A stretch of DNA of 64,000 nt from Flagellimonas zhangzhouensis. Lineage in GTDB: Bacteria; Bacteroidota; Bacteroidia; Flavobacteriales; Flavobacteriaceae. The notes below the pieces were generated by a model. It had not been told where the DNA came from. It searched no databases and saw nothing but the letters and a program-made list of their open reading frames with translations. The number at the start of each line of letters is the position of its first letter. Position 1 is the first letter of the stretch. Both the position numbers and the translations under genes were made by a program. Location of the stretch: contig NZ_FNKI01000002.1 of the NCBI RefSeq assembly GCF_900102925.1, positions 806,001 to 870,000 on the forward strand. The letters run 5' to 3'. Of the stretch, positions 1-9,410 are shown in pieces.

Positions 1-97
1 CTTCGGTTTTGGACTGTTTGCATGCAGTCAGACTACCAATTAAAACAACGGCGAACAGTAATCGAAAGCGAATTGAGGTTGAATATACGTTGGGCAT
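1..97 (-). CDS. N-terminus of a lipoprotein (cut by window edge)
   Basis: Only the first 32 codons lie in the window; translation starts at the ATG at 97 and runs off the left edge. The peptide has Arg residues at 10 and 12, a hydrophobic core (about residues 13-23) and a lipobox L-T-A-C with the Cys at residue 26, so a membrane-anchored lipoprotein is predicted. What follows the signal cannot be seen, so no function is proposed. Confidence 0.7.
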   Translation of the reverse strand, partial: MPNVYSTSIRFRLLFAVVLIGSLTACKQSKTE

Positions 98-252
98 ATT
101 CCAAAGAAAACAAGAAAGTTACAAATAGGATGTAACTAAAGTTACATTGATAAATTGAGCATACTTAAAAATTGGTATGGTTTGGCAATATTTATGTGGT
201 GGTAAATTGAAGGGTTGATTAGAATTTTATTTTGTTGCAAAGCTGAAGTAGA

Positions 253-1071
253 CTAGTTTACTACTTGCATAGATATTATTCTTACATCCTGCATAGGTCT
301 ATCGTTTTTATCAGTTTCTACTTTTGCAATTGAATCTACCACGTTCATTCCTGTCAACACCTCACCGAAAACTGTAAATAATCTATCATTAAAAGGAGTT
401 CCACCATACTTTCGATAGTAGGCTTTGTGTTCTTCTGGAATCTGATAAAGGTCTAAATTCTCTTCACTGGCCCTAATATTCCTAACACTATCATACAATT
501 GACCATATAACTCCCAATCATGCTCTTCATATGCTTTTTGCACTGTGTTGTATAGAGAAGAATTAGAATCTGCATGAAAAAAGTTATACAGGTCCAGATT
601 TTTATTTATCCAATTCTCCATTTTACTAAATGAACTGTCTGGCACAGGGCCCTCTTGTACAATCACGAACTGCGAAGCCGAAGAATAGAAATCTGGATTG
701 CCATCATGGGCTGCTGAAAGAGAGCCTCTCTTATGAAAAATTGTATCAATGATTTCTGATGGGACTAAATAATCCAAGTCTCCGTATCCAAGTTGTTGGC
801 CAGGTTGTGCATCAAAGCTGTCGGGGTCTCCTGTTTGAATAATAAAGTTATCAATAACTCTGTGGAATAATAAACTATCATAGAAGTTTTCTTTTACCAA
901 CTTCAAGAAATTGTCTCGATGCAAAGGAGTTTCGTTATATAATTCTACAAGTATGTCCCCTTTGGTTGTGGCAATTTCAACTTTAATTCTTTCTTCAACT
1001 AATTGTTTTTTCTCTTCCTTTTTTGATTTCATACAGGATGATAATAGAATAAGAATTACTAAGTATTTCAT
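253..1071 (-). CDS. Cyclophilin-type peptidylprolyl isomerase, lipoprotein
   Basis: Catalyses cis-trans isomerization of Xaa-Pro bonds, probably helping proteins fold in the periplasm or at the membrane. The cyclophilin active-site block FHRVIDNFIIQTGDP and the later SASQFVIV and FTVFGEVLTGM blocks are clear. The mature part follows a short hydrophobic segment ending L-S-S-C, a lipobox. I chose the ATG at 1071 (MKYLVILIL) rather than the one three codons earlier because the signal peptide then begins normally. Between SASQFVIV and the C-terminal block there is an insert of about 60 residues, rich in charged and aromatic residues, absent from minimal cyclophilins such as E. coli PpiA/PpiB. It appears to be a single-gene unit. 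Confidence 0.9.
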   Translation of the reverse strand: MKYLVILILLSSCMKSKKEEKKQLVEERIKVEIATTKGDILVELYNETPLHRDNFLKLVKENFYDSLLFHRVIDNFIIQTGDPDSFDAQPGQQLGYGDLDYLVPSEIIDTIFHKRGSLSAAHDGNPDFYSSASQFVIVQEGPVPDSSFSKMENWINKNLDLYNFFHADSNSSLYNTVQKAYEEHDWELYGQLYDSVRNIRASEENLDLYQIPEEHKAYYRKYGGTPFNDRLFTVFGEVLTGMNVVDSIAKVETDKNDRPMQDVRIISMQVVN

Positions 1072-1159
1072 GTGGCTCATATTCGTGGTAACGTTAAAGA
1101 TTGATTCGTTTCATATGTTTAAAATTCAGTAAATTGCTGTAAAACAATGCGTTTTATGT

Positions 1160-1909
1160 TTAAGGAGCATCCTCATAGGTCTCACATTGCACAATGATTT
1201 TTAAGATAAGTCTTTGGGCCTCTTGGTAAAAACCCAACATAAACCCATTGTGGGTCACCCGTTCTGCCAATATGTTTTCAAAAAAGGGGTTGCGCAACAA
1301 TGCCTCATTCGAGCGATTAAAACCTGTTGTACCTTTGGTTATGGAAGTCATCAAAGGCATGTTTCGATTGACGGCATTGGCCGCCAAAAAGTCGAAATAA
1401 CTGATGCCGCGTTCTGTATAAAAATCGGACCAATCCAATAAATTTCCGTAAAAGCTGTCCCATTCAATCAAAAGTAGCTTTAGCTCCTCGTTGGAAAGAT
1501 TGGACAATTTGCCCGAGCTTTTAATATTTTCCATGGTGTACAGGCTAGGATCCCAAACGGACATTCTGGGCGTCATATCGAGCAAGCTATCCATTTCTTT
1601 TAATGAACCAAATTCGTAATCGGGCCCCGTATGCTCCAATAAAGTGTTGCCAGCACTCATAAATGCTTGGATACCTTGAATATTTCCTTCGAGTTGTTCT
1701 AGATTTTTTTCAAATTCGAGTTTAAGGCTGGCGATGGTCTCTTTCTCTTGTTTGGCGAGTTTGCGGTTTTCGTTCCAGTTGTTGATCTGTAAAGCGATTA
1801 AAATGCCAATAACCACCAATATAATTTCGCCTAAAGCATAGATCAGATATTTGGTGAATTTGTTTTCGGCTAGCAGTCGTTGCCGAATATTGCGAAAAAA
1901 TCGAATCAC
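1160..1909 (-). CDS. DUF6090 family membrane protein (copy 1)
   Basis: About 249 residues of a family common in Flavobacteriaceae and of unknown function. A basic N-terminus (MIRFFRNIRQRLLAENKFTK) precedes one strong transmembrane helix (ALGEIILVVIGILIALQINNW, roughly residues 26-46), followed by a soluble, helix-rich domain of about 200 residues. The start is a GTG (1907-1909), supported by the conserved MIRFFRxIR start shared with the paralogues near 54 kb. It lies downstream of a TATCTTTA -7-like element, leaving a leader of only about 10 nt. Two related genes lie at 53325-54784. No catalytic motif is visible. Confidence 0.85.
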   Translation of the reverse strand: MIRFFRNIRQRLLAENKFTKYLIYALGEIILVVIGILIALQINNWNENRKLAKQEKETIASLKLEFEKNLEQLEGNIQGIQAFMSAGNTLLEHTGPDYEFGSLKEMDSLLDMTPRMSVWDPSLYTMENIKSSGKLSNLSNEELKLLLIEWDSFYGNLLDWSDFYTERGISYFDFLAANAVNRNMPLMTSITKGTTGFNRSNEALLRNPFFENILAERVTHNGFMLGFYQEAQRLILKIIVQCETYEDAP

Positions 1910-1925
1910 AGAAGGTTGGTTTTCC

Positions 1926-1933
1926 TAAAGATA
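1926..1933 (-). promoter_or_regulatory. Promoter -7 element of DUF6090 copy 1
   Basis: The minus strand reads TATCTTTA, one mismatch from the Bacteroidota -7 consensus TAnnTTTG. It lies 17 nt upstream of the GTG start. The same element and surrounding leader are conserved upstream of the paralogue at 54784, which supports function. Confidence 0.45.
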
Positions 1934-2002
1934 TGATTTTTATGTAATTAGATATGCTGATTTGTATGGATGGTGGCAGAATGATTCTCGTTGGTCAGCG
2001 AT

Positions 2003-2866
2003 TTAGGGTAAGCGGTTTTTGATATCGCCCCAAGTGACCAAATGGATGTTGTGTTTTTGGAGGGTCTCCCTTGTTTGTTCACTAGTGAAAAAGTCAAAAT
2101 CTTGTTGTCGCCATTCTGCTCCAAAATTGGGATGGTTTACGGTGACGCCCTGCATTTCGTATTCATCAAAAGCAGGATGGATCAAAATGAGGTTGATGCC
2201 TGGGTTCAAATTTTCCATAACAGATTGGTAATAGGCGGCCAAGCCTTCATTTTCAAATGAGTTCCATGCTGCCACGAAAGTCTGGTCTATTTGAAAATCA
2301 TTTGTTTCCAAATTCGATTTTGTGTCCAGTCCCACCATTTGTAACAATTGCTGGTTTACAAGAACAGGAAGGTTGTATTGCTCGCCCAAACTTTTGTAGA
2401 TCTTAAAAAACTCAGGATCTGATCCCACGCTGTACATGTGTGAATCCAAATGGCTAGGGGTTAGACCATATTTCAGTGCCTTTTCAATTTGCGCTTGAAG
2501 TTCTTTTTGTACCTCCTCAGGCTTGGCATTTGCACTCAATTGATCCCTTTTCTTAAAGAAATGTCCATTGTCGTCCACCAAACTGGGTACTTCGAAAACG
2601 GGTAGCACTGGGCCAAATCGGTAGGTTTCCCATTCGCAGGTCAGGGTTAGGTGGATGCCGCAGTCGAATTTCGGGTTGTTTTTGGCAAAAACGGCCATTT
2701 CGTGAAACCATGGGCAGGGCACCATAATGCTGTATGAATTCACAATGCCTTTTTCCAAAGCTTGAATGGTGGCTTGGTTCTCGGAATGGGAAAGTCCTGC
2801 ATCATCGGCATGGATCATCAATAGTTTGGCATTGGCATCAAAGCCCAATTGTTCTGCTGCAGTCAT
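2003..2866 (-). CDS. ChbG/YdjC-like carbohydrate deacetylase
   Basis: A 287-residue protein of the YdjC/ChbG family, metal-dependent enzymes that remove N-acetyl groups from sugars such as chito-oligosaccharides. Visible features are the Asp pair [10 protein letters not shown] (Asp21-Asp22), the family block [12 protein letters not shown] (His72), and SHLDSHM (His139, Asp141, His143), which fit the metal site. No signal peptide is seen, so it is probably cytoplasmic. It follows the GH51 gene by 29 nt on the same strand and is likely co-transcribed with it. Substrate is not evident; the GH51 neighbour argues for plant or algal oligosaccharides, by inference only. Confidence 0.85.
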   Translation of the reverse strand: MTAAEQLGFDANAKLLMIHADDAGLSHSENQATIQALEKGIVNSYSIMVPCPWFHEMAVFAKNNPKFDCGIHLTLTCEWETYRFGPVLPVFEVPSLVDDNGHFFKKRDQLSANAKPEEVQKELQAQIEKALKYGLTPSHLDSHMYSVGSDPEFFKIYKSLGEQYNLPVLVNQQLLQMVGLDTKSNLETNDFQIDQTFVAAWNSFENEGLAAYYQSVMENLNPGINLILIHPAFDEYEMQGVTVNHPNFGAEWRQQDFDFFTSEQTRETLQKHNIHLVTWGDIKNRLP

Positions 2867-2895
2867 TTGTAAAAGAAGTTTTGTGGGTAGATTTA

Positions 2896-4422
2896 CTATT
2901 GAAGTTGCATCAAAACAATGGAATGGGCTGGAATTTCCACATTAAGGTTGTTGCCTTTGGCTTTGGCCACTTCAAAATCTTGAATCATCACTTGCTCTTT
3001 TTCGCCAAAATCGTTGTAATCGGTAATGTTCTTCGCACTCACAATCTTACCACTGATATTTTTAAAGGATTTGCCCAAATCAAAATTAACAGGCATGGCC
3101 TTTTCTGGGTTCGCATTGGTAATGGTAATGTTGACCACCCCATCTTTTTCGGATGCCGAAGCGGTTAATCCTGGAATGGATTCGCCATCGAACTCGTACT
3201 TTTCGGTTTCCAAGGTAGTGGGAATCAACAAGGCATCTTGGTGCACGTTATACAATTGAAAGGCGTAGTAGGTGGGGGTTTTTACCATCTGTGCCCCGTT
3301 GGTGCGAATCACAGATTGCAATACGTTCACAATCTGGGCCACGTTCGCCATACTGATTCGGTCTGCATGGTTATTAAAAATATTCAGGTTGATTCCTGCT
3401 ACCAATGCATCGCGTAGCGTGTTCTGCTGTTGTAAGAATCCTTCTTTGGTATCAGGAAGCTTATCGTACCAGGTTCCCCATTCGTCAACCATCAATTTTA
3501 TCTTTTTATCGGGGTCGTATTTGTCCATGATTGCCAAATGCTGTTGGATGTAATCTTCGATGACCATGGTGTTCTTGATGGTCTTGAACCACATTTCTTC
3601 GCCAAAATCGGTGGAGGAACCTTTGCTGCTCCAATCTTTGGTGGGCAGGGTGTAGTAGTGGAGTGAAATGCCTTGGGCCAAATAGGTTTTGTTATCCAAG
3701 GTTTCCAATATTTTTTCCGTCCAGTTGGTATCTCCTTCGGATGGACCGCAGATTACTTTTTGAAAATTATCGCCTCGAATGTAAGAAGAGAAGTTCCTGA
3801 AAATGTTAGCGTAATAATCAGGAGCCATATCGCCACCGCAACCCCAGTTTTCATTCCCGATGCCCCAGAATTTTACATCCCAAGGTTCTTCGCGACCGTT
3901 CTTTTTGCGTAAGGCCGTCATCGGACTTTCGTTGCTCGAAGTTACATATTCCACCCAATCACGAGCTTCTTGTACAGTACCTGAACCTACATTGATGCTT
4001 AAATAGGGTTCGGTGCCGATTAGTTCGCAGAAGTTTAAAAATTCGTGGGTGCCGAAGCTATTGTCTTCCGTAACGCCTCCCCAAAATACGTTTACAATGG
4101 AGGGACGGTCCTCTTTGGGACCAATGCCATCTTTCCAATGGTAGGTGTCTGCAAAACAACCACCTGGCCACCTCAAAACAGGTACTTTAAGTTCTTTTAA
4201 GGCTTCCACCACGTCAGTTCTATAGCCATTGATGTTGGGAATGTCCGAATCTTCGCCCACATAAATGCCTTCATAAATACAGGTGCCTAAATGTTCCGAA
4301 AAATGCCCGTAGATTTCTTTTTCTATTTTGATATTTGCATCGTCAAAATTGAGGGTCAGTTTGTTTTGTGCGCTTAACGAAAGGCTGATTGTTAGGCAAA
4401 GTACCAGTAGGATTCTTTTCAT
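2896..4422 (-). CDS. GH51 alpha-L-arabinofuranosidase, exported
   Basis: A 508-residue retaining glycosidase predicted to remove terminal alpha-L-arabinofuranosyl residues from arabinan or arabinoxylan. The GH51 acid/base motif GNEN is at residues 189-192 (Glu191) and the nucleophile lies in [10 protein letters not shown] (Glu314). The block [13 protein letters not shown] is also typical. An N-terminal signal peptide ([19 protein letters not shown]) indicates export. It leads a probable two-gene operon with the ChbG-like gene downstream. A GH43 enzyme at 54834-55841 could act on the same polymers, although it is 50 kb away. Confidence 0.93.
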   Translation of the reverse strand: MKRILLVLCLTISLSLSAQNKLTLNFDDANIKIEKEIYGHFSEHLGTCIYEGIYVGEDSDIPNINGYRTDVVEALKELKVPVLRWPGGCFADTYHWKDGIGPKEDRPSIVNVFWGGVTEDNSFGTHEFLNFCELIGTEPYLSINVGSGTVQEARDWVEYVTSSNESPMTALRKKNGREEPWDVKFWGIGNENWGCGGDMAPDYYANIFRNFSSYIRGDNFQKVICGPSEGDTNWTEKILETLDNKTYLAQGISLHYYTLPTKDWSSKGSSTDFGEEMWFKTIKNTMVIEDYIQQHLAIMDKYDPDKKIKLMVDEWGTWYDKLPDTKEGFLQQQNTLRDALVAGINLNIFNNHADRISMANVAQIVNVLQSVIRTNGAQMVKTPTYYAFQLYNVHQDALLIPTTLETEKYEFDGESIPGLTASASEKDGVVNITITNANPEKAMPVNFDLGKSFKNISGKIVSAKNITDYNDFGEKEQVMIQDFEVAKAKGNNLNVEIPAHSIVLMQLQ

Positions 4423-4546
4423 TTTCTTGGTTAGTTTGATGATTATGTGCCATCTAAATGTAACAAGTAAATTGAAAAAGACCTATAAAATCCTTCAATA
4501 TGCTCCTAAATTCACATCAATAGTGGTTTTGTTCAAAGCCATAAAA

Positions 4547-4575
4547 AAAGCCAGTAACGCAAGGCTACTGGCTTT
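4547..4575 (-). terminator. Terminator of the amidohydrolase gene
   Basis: Arms AAAGCCAGTA (4547-4556) and TACTGGCTTT (4566-4575) flank a 9-nt loop; on the minus strand the stem runs into a T7 tract. It lies just after the amidohydrolase stop and upstream of the GH51 gene. An outer pair (GTTCAAAGCC at 4531-4540 and GGCTTTGAAC at 4570-4579) could form a competing stem. Confidence 0.8.
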
Positions 4576-4594
4576 GAACATGCTGAAAGTGTAT

Positions 4595-6640
4595 TTATTC
4601 CTTTACTTCAGGTTTTTCGGTAAAGGGGGTTATGCCAAACTCGGGATATACTTCCGAGGGATAATAAAAAGTTCCGCCACGGGAAACCATTCCAATGGTT
4701 TTGATGGCCTTAATGTCTTCCACGGGATTGCCTGGCACCAAGAAGAAATCGGCCAATTTTCCTGGCTCAATGCTTCCCAAGCCCTCATGACCAAAATATT
4801 GCGCCATATCGTAACTGGCAAGTTTTAAGATTTCTGCATTGGAGTAGCCCAATTGTTCGGTATAGAGTTCCATTTCGCGATGCAAATTGAAAGCACCACC
4901 CAAATCGGTTCCAGCTACGATCAAAATACCTTTGTCCTTCATCATTTTCAAAGTCTCCACAATTTTAGCGTAGGCTTCGCGGTAGGCTTTATCTTCTTCT
5001 TCATCGGCAATTTGAGCCAAAGCGACTTTAAGTCCACGTTGCTCGTTCGGTGGCATATGGTCCACGTAATCTACCGCTCCAGGGGTCACGGTTCCGTTTC
5101 TGGACAACATTAAACGCTCGTGAATGGCCAAAGTTGGATCCATTGCCGTTTTGTTGGCTACGAACAAATCCATGGTTTCTTGAACTTTATCGCTGTTCAA
5201 ATCCAGTTCTGGAAAACGCTTCATTGCGGTCAAACGCAAAAGTGTACGGGTATCTTCCTCTGGTTCCAATACCCAGCCCAACATGGTTTGGTTGATGTGG
5301 GTCATTTCGTCATAACCTGCATTGAGCATAGCATTGGCGTTAGAAAATGCGGGAACGTGTCCTGTAACGAACAAGCCTTGATCGTGAGCCTTTTTCACGA
5401 TGGCAGGTGCCCAGTCACCGTTCATACTGTTATATAGTTTTACGCCATAAAAGCCCAAACTGTCATAGGTATCCACAGCAGCCAATGCTTCTTCCAATGT
5501 TTCCACCAAAATTCCGTTGTTGCTGTTAAAAGGACTTTTTCCTTCGATGAATCCTAAGCGGGTCACTCGAGGTCCAGCCAATACACCAGATTCAATCTTT
5601 TCAATTAAGTTGCTCAATACTTCAGTGTTGTTCCCCATGTCTCGGAAGGAAGTAACTCCTGCCAACACATTTAAAAGAGCACCGTTGTCGCCTGTGTGGG
5701 CATGCATTTCGTATAATCCAGGAACCAAGGTTCCACCATTACCTTCAATGATCACTTCGCCTTCGCCAGTTGCATCTGCAGCTTCGATCGCTGTGATTTT
5801 GTCATCTTCCACTACCACGGAAACAGGGTCGGTCAATGCCATAGTTTTTGGGTCGAATACCTTTACGTTGGCAATGCGCACTTTTTTGTCGTAGTTGTGG
5901 GCATATTTTGTTTGAAGATCTTCATAACGCTTTGCAGAATAGTTTTCTGCCAATTGACGCATGTCTTTTTCCACGGATTCGTATCCATCTCGGATCAGGA
6001 TAAATCTAGGGGTAATGGCTGCAAAAAAGCGTTTGGCATCATCCAAAATAACATAGGAGGGATTCAAGTCTGCACCGGATAGGGCATAAGTGGTCAAAGC
6101 CAATTCTCCTTCACCTGAAGCATTGGGCACGCTCAAGGATTCCATTTCGGTCAGGGTTAAATTTCCTGCAGGCAAAACTGGCAGGGTGTTTTCTGGAGCA
6201 TCGAGCAACAAACGTGCAGCCAAAACTGCGGTATATGGGCTTCCAAATTGATTTACGTACAGTTGAGGAGTTTCCATAGTGGCGTTTCCAGACCCTGTGG
6301 CATCGGTCCAAGTGGCAGATGTTCCTTCAACTGAAAAATTCTCGTCAATAGCATTTCCGAAGGTAGTGTTTCCAGAAACTTGCCAGTCAATCGGATATCC
6401 CTCGGCATTGAGCACCAAGGTTTCTTTAATGGTAGGTCCACGACCATTGTTTTTGTAATCGTAATCAATGTTAATGGTGTCACCCGAAGTGTTGGCCTTT
6501 AGGTAGCCCACTTTATTTTCACCGACTATTACGGTATAGCTTTCTTCGCCCTGATAATCGGCCAAGGAGGAGGTTGTTTCTTTTTTACATGCAAAGCCGA
6601 TTAATAGAATCAGGCTTAACATGGTCATTTTAAGTTTCAT
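4595..6640 (-). CDS. Amidohydrolase-family lipoprotein
   Basis: A 681-residue lipoprotein (signal with lipobox I-G-F-A-C) with an N-terminal domain of about 270 residues of unknown role and a C-terminal amidohydrolase TIM barrel. The barrel shows the metal-binding YEMHAHTGDNG, then GHVPAF, DEMTHINQ and VAGTDLGG, in the order seen in imidazolonepropionase-like and prolidase-like amidohydrolases. The C-terminal GSIEPGKLADFFLVPGNP is the usual closing beta-sandwich signature. It probably hydrolyses a cyclic amide or peptide-like substrate in the periplasm; the substrate cannot be deduced. It ends at a strong terminator. Confidence 0.88.
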   Translation of the reverse strand: MKLKMTMLSLILLIGFACKKETTSSLADYQGEESYTVIVGENKVGYLKANTSGDTINIDYDYKNNGRGPTIKETLVLNAEGYPIDWQVSGNTTFGNAIDENFSVEGTSATWTDATGSGNATMETPQLYVNQFGSPYTAVLAARLLLDAPENTLPVLPAGNLTLTEMESLSVPNASGEGELALTTYALSGADLNPSYVILDDAKRFFAAITPRFILIRDGYESVEKDMRQLAENYSAKRYEDLQTKYAHNYDKKVRIANVKVFDPKTMALTDPVSVVVEDDKITAIEAADATGEGEVIIEGNGGTLVPGLYEMHAHTGDNGALLNVLAGVTSFRDMGNNTEVLSNLIEKIESGVLAGPRVTRLGFIEGKSPFNSNNGILVETLEEALAAVDTYDSLGFYGVKLYNSMNGDWAPAIVKKAHDQGLFVTGHVPAFSNANAMLNAGYDEMTHINQTMLGWVLEPEEDTRTLLRLTAMKRFPELDLNSDKVQETMDLFVANKTAMDPTLAIHERLMLSRNGTVTPGAVDYVDHMPPNEQRGLKVALAQIADEEEDKAYREAYAKIVETLKMMKDKGILIVAGTDLGGAFNLHREMELYTEQLGYSNAEILKLASYDMAQYFGHEGLGSIEPGKLADFFLVPGNPVEDIKAIKTIGMVSRGGTFYYPSEVYPEFGITPFTEKPEVKE

Positions 6641-6718
6641 ACGGTTGGTTTAAATTAAAGGTAAAAGGTAAGGAATTATTGGTTTGGTCGGTGATATTTT
6701 GGTTTTAGAAAATCAAAA

Positions 6719-6749
6719 CCCCGGTGTCACTGGTACTTGATCACCGGGG
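6719..6749 (-). terminator. Terminator of the SDR/DOPA-dioxygenase operon
   Basis: CCCCGGTG (6719-6726) and CACCGGGG (6742-6749) form an 8-bp GC-rich stem with a 15-nt loop. Read on the minus strand it is followed by TTTTGATTTT, as expected for the end of the transcript that covers the SDR gene. Confidence 0.75.
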
Positions 6750-6779
6750 TCCATCATCAATCAAAAAAGCGAACAACTT

Positions 6780-7562
6780 TTATGAATTTCCGTAGATATT
6801 TGATTCACCGCCATCAATGGCAATGGTTTGGCCACTTACATATCCGTTTTCTTCACTTAAAAGAAAGGAAACAACAGTGGCAACTTCTTTAGGCAATCCC
6901 AATCTTTTGGTAGGGTTGCGTTGTGCGTATTCTGTTTCGGCCGCTTTTGGGTCGTCTGGGTTCACTTGTTTAAAGGCTTCGGCCACCATTGGGGTCAAAA
7001 TGGCACCAGGGGCAATCGCATTGGTCAAAATTCCATCGCGACCATATTCCAATGCAGCATTTTTGGTCATACCCGAAACGGCATGTTTTGAAGCTACGTA
7101 GGCTGTTTGGTTGGCCACACCACGAATACCTCCCACAGAGGCTACATTCACGATTCTACCATAATTTTGAGTCTGCATAACGGGGATTACGTAGCGCAAT
7201 CCGTAGTATACACCCATTAGGTTGATGTCGATTACTTTTTTGAAGACGCCCAAATCGTATTCGGTCATTGGGGCCTGTTTTCCTTCAATTCCCGCATTGT
7301 TGTAGAAACCGTCTATGCGTCCAAAAGTTTTCATGGTTTGGTCTACATAGTTTTTAACTGCTTCTTCGTTGGAAACATCGGCTTCCACAGTCAATAGATC
7401 TACATCTGTATTAATTTCTTTTAATTGTTTGACAGCTTCTGCCAATGCATCACCATTATAATCCACCAAAACTAGTTTGGCACCTTTTGCAGCCAAATAT
7501 TCGGCGGTTGCAAGGCCCAATCCCATGGCGGCTCCTGTTATGATGATTACTTTATTTTTCAT
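6780..7562 (-). CDS. SDR-family NAD(P)-dependent oxidoreductase
   Basis: A 260-residue classical short-chain dehydrogenase. The dinucleotide-binding TGAAMGLG (residues 9-16), NNAG (88-91), catalytic Ser142, Tyr155 and Lys159 (YVASK), and C-terminal VSGQTIAIDGG are all present. Asp34 in the VLVDYN segment suggests NAD preference. It is the last gene of a same-strand cluster with DUF3861, an extradiol dioxygenase and YceI, and ends in a terminator. The substrate is unknown. Confidence 0.9.
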   Translation of the reverse strand: MKNKVIIITGAAMGLGLATAEYLAAKGAKLVLVDYNGDALAEAVKQLKEINTDVDLLTVEADVSNEEAVKNYVDQTMKTFGRIDGFYNNAGIEGKQAPMTEYDLGVFKKVIDINLMGVYYGLRYVIPVMQTQNYGRIVNVASVGGIRGVANQTAYVASKHAVSGMTKNAALEYGRDGILTNAIAPGAILTPMVAEAFKQVNPDDPKAAETEYAQRNPTKRLGLPKEVATVVSFLLSEENGYVSGQTIAIDGGESNIYGNS

Positions 7563-7574
7563 GTTATTTTAATT

Positions 7575-7886
7575 TTATGCTGTTTCAGCCGTTTTTACTT
7601 GGCTCTTGAATTTTTTCATGAACTTTCCGAACTCTGGCAACATTTCTTCGAACATTGGATTGTTCTTATTTCTCAGCATCACCTCCGAAAAGAGTTTTAA
7701 TCCAATCAAAAACTCAATATTTTCATTTTTATCCTGAAAAAGCGCCTTGTCTTTAATCAGGTCGACCAAATCCAAAATGTTGTCATGGTTCTGGAACCCA
7801 AATTCCAATTTTCCTCCAGGAGAAGAACCATCCTTTAGAGTCAATTCTTCCAATTGAATTTTATAGGAATTGTTTCTTTTGGTCAT
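7575..7886 (-). CDS. DUF3861 family protein
   Basis: A 103-residue cytoplasmic protein. The pattern of an N-terminal YKIQLEELTLKDG strand, FGFQNHDNILDLVD and the conserved FLIGLKLFSEVMLRNKNNPMFEEMLPEFGKFMKKFK matches what I recall of DUF3861, whose function is unknown. It sits 12 nt upstream of the SDR gene and 2 nt downstream of the dioxygenase gene, so translation is probably coupled. Confidence 0.8.
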   Translation of the reverse strand: MTKRNNSYKIQLEELTLKDGSSPGGKLEFGFQNHDNILDLVDLIKDKALFQDKNENIEFLIGLKLFSEVMLRNKNNPMFEEMLPEFGKFMKKFKSQVKTAETA

Positions 7887-7888
7887 TT

Positions 7889-8770
7889 TTATGCGATTTT
7901 TAAGGACATCATTCCTATGGAACCGCCTACCACTTTATTGTTGAACAGGGTGACATCTTCTGATTTTCCTTTCAGCGCCAATGTGTAAATCAAAGGCAGG
8001 TAATGTTCGGGTGTTGGAATTGACATTGAAAAACTGCTTCCTTGTTTTCCGTAATCGATCAGTGCCGAATGATTTCCGTCCAAAATGAAAGATTCCATTT
8101 TTTCGTTGGCTTCCTCGGCCCAATCCCAAGCGTAGACATCGTTCAATTTATCCCAAGCTACTCTACGTAAATTGTGAACTACATTTCCACTGCCCACGAT
8201 CAACACGCCTTTGTGGCGCAAGCTTTCCAATTCACGGGCCAATTCGTAGTGATATTGTGGTGTTTTGGTGTAATCCAAACTCAATTGTATCACTGGAACA
8301 TCAGCATTGGGGTACATATGTTTGATAACGCTCCAAGCGCCATGGTCCAACCCCCAATGATGGTCGAGTTCCACTTCTGTCTTGGTAATGACGTTTTGTG
8401 TTTCTTTGGCAAACTCAGGGCTCCCGGGTGCAGGATATTGCACATCGAACAAGGCTTGCGGAAATCCACCAAAATCATGAATGGTCGGAGGATTGCTCAT
8501 CGCGGTTACCTTGGTGCCACGGGTTTCCCAGTGGGCGGAAATACACAATATCACCTGAGGTTTTACTACCTCATTACCCAATTTCCTGAATCTGGAAACA
8601 AACTCATTTTCTTCAATGGCATTCATGGGGCTCCCGTGACCCAAAAACAACACCGGCATTTTGGGTGTGTTGGGCAAGCTTTGCTTTAACGAACGTAATG
8701 TGCCTAAATCTGTCATAACGGTTGCTAAGGGGATTAATCCCAATCTTTTAATGAATGCCTTTCTGTTCAT
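7889..8770 (-). CDS. ygiD: 4,5-DOPA extradiol dioxygenase-like protein (YgiD family)
   Basis: A 293-residue member of the class III extradiol ring-cleavage dioxygenases (LigB/YgiD). The family start PVLFLGHGSPMN gives a metal ligand at His45. Further blocks are ISAHWETRG, LDHGAWSVIKHMYP and GSGNVVHNLR. A leader of about 35 residues (MNRKAFIKRLGLIPLATVMT) precedes the domain and looks like a weak signal sequence without a twin-arginine pair, so export is possible but unsure. It may open catechol-type rings; the true substrate is not known. Same operon as YceI, DUF3861 and SDR. Confidence 0.85.
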   Translation of the reverse strand: MNRKAFIKRLGLIPLATVMTDLGTLRSLKQSLPNTPKMPVLFLGHGSPMNAIEENEFVSRFRKLGNEVVKPQVILCISAHWETRGTKVTAMSNPPTIHDFGGFPQALFDVQYPAPGSPEFAKETQNVITKTEVELDHHWGLDHGAWSVIKHMYPNADVPVIQLSLDYTKTPQYHYELARELESLRHKGVLIVGSGNVVHNLRRVAWDKLNDVYAWDWAEEANEKMESFILDGNHSALIDYGKQGSSFSMSIPTPEHYLPLIYTLALKGKSEDVTLFNNKVVGGSIGMMSLKIA

Positions 8771-8799
8771 GTAAAAGGGGGAACTTTAACTAAAGCCCA

Positions 8800-8813
8800 G
8801 GCCCCGCAGGGCC
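8800..8813 (-). other. GC-rich hairpin between YceI and dioxygenase genes
   Basis: GGCCC (8800-8804) and GGGCC (8809-8813) form a tetraloop hairpin in the 59-nt gap. No T-run follows on the minus strand, so it looks more like an intercistronic processing or stability element than a terminator. Confidence 0.4.
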
Positions 8814-8829
8814 CGAACTACTGAGTTAG

Positions 8830-9354
8830 TTAAGCTTCAGTTTTAACAAATTGAACTTCTGCAGCGATTTTTACATCGTCGCTAACCAAAACTCCACCTG
8901 TTTCAAGGGCAGCGTTCCAGTTAAGGCCAAAATCTTTCCTGTTGATTTTCCCTTCGATAGAAAAACCAGCTTTATTGTTTCCGTAAGGGTCGGTCATGTA
9001 ACCTCCGAACTCCACATCCAATTCAATGGTTTTTGTAGTGCCTTTAATAGTCAGTTCACCCGTCATTACGAAATCGTCGTCTTCTTTTGTGATCGCAGTG
9101 CTTTTAAAGGTGAGTTCGGGGTATTTTTCTACCTCGAAAAAGTCGGCACTTTTTAAGTGACCATCCCTGTCCGTATTGTTTGTAAATACAGAACCGGCAT
9201 CAATGGTCGCTGTGATTGTGGAGTCCTCGAACTTTTCGCCATCAATTATTGCATCAAAAGTGGTGAACTCACCTTTTACATTGCTGATCATTAAGTGTTT
9301 TACCTTAAAGGTAATCTCACTGTGTGTTGGGTCTAACTTCCAAATAGTAGCCAT
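8830..9354 (-). CDS. YceI family lipid-binding-like protein
   Basis: A 174-residue YceI-domain protein: the start WKLDPTHSEITFKVKHLMISNVKGEF, the middle DRDGHLKSADFFEVEKYPELTFKST and the end DVKIAAEVQFVK are diagnostic. The fold is a lipocalin-like barrel that binds isoprenoid-type lipids in known members. This copy has no signal peptide, so it is probably cytoplasmic. It is the first gene of the cluster that runs to the SDR, and a perfect 16-bp palindrome lies upstream. Confidence 0.9.
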   Translation of the reverse strand: MATIWKLDPTHSEITFKVKHLMISNVKGEFTTFDAIIDGEKFEDSTITATIDAGSVFTNNTDRDGHLKSADFFEVEKYPELTFKSTAITKEDDDFVMTGELTIKGTTKTIELDVEFGGYMTDPYGNNKAGFSIEGKINRKDFGLNWNAALETGGVLVSDDVKIAAEVQFVKTEA

Positions 9355-9410
9355 ATCTAATTCTTCTTTTTATAATTTTTATATCCAAATTGACTTAAAT
9401 CAAGTGTCAT

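Noticed and set aside
2896..4422. A polysaccharide utilization locus built around GH51.
   Set aside because: No SusC/SusD pair, no adjacent regulator and the other glycosidases are far away, so the evidence supports only single enzyme genes.
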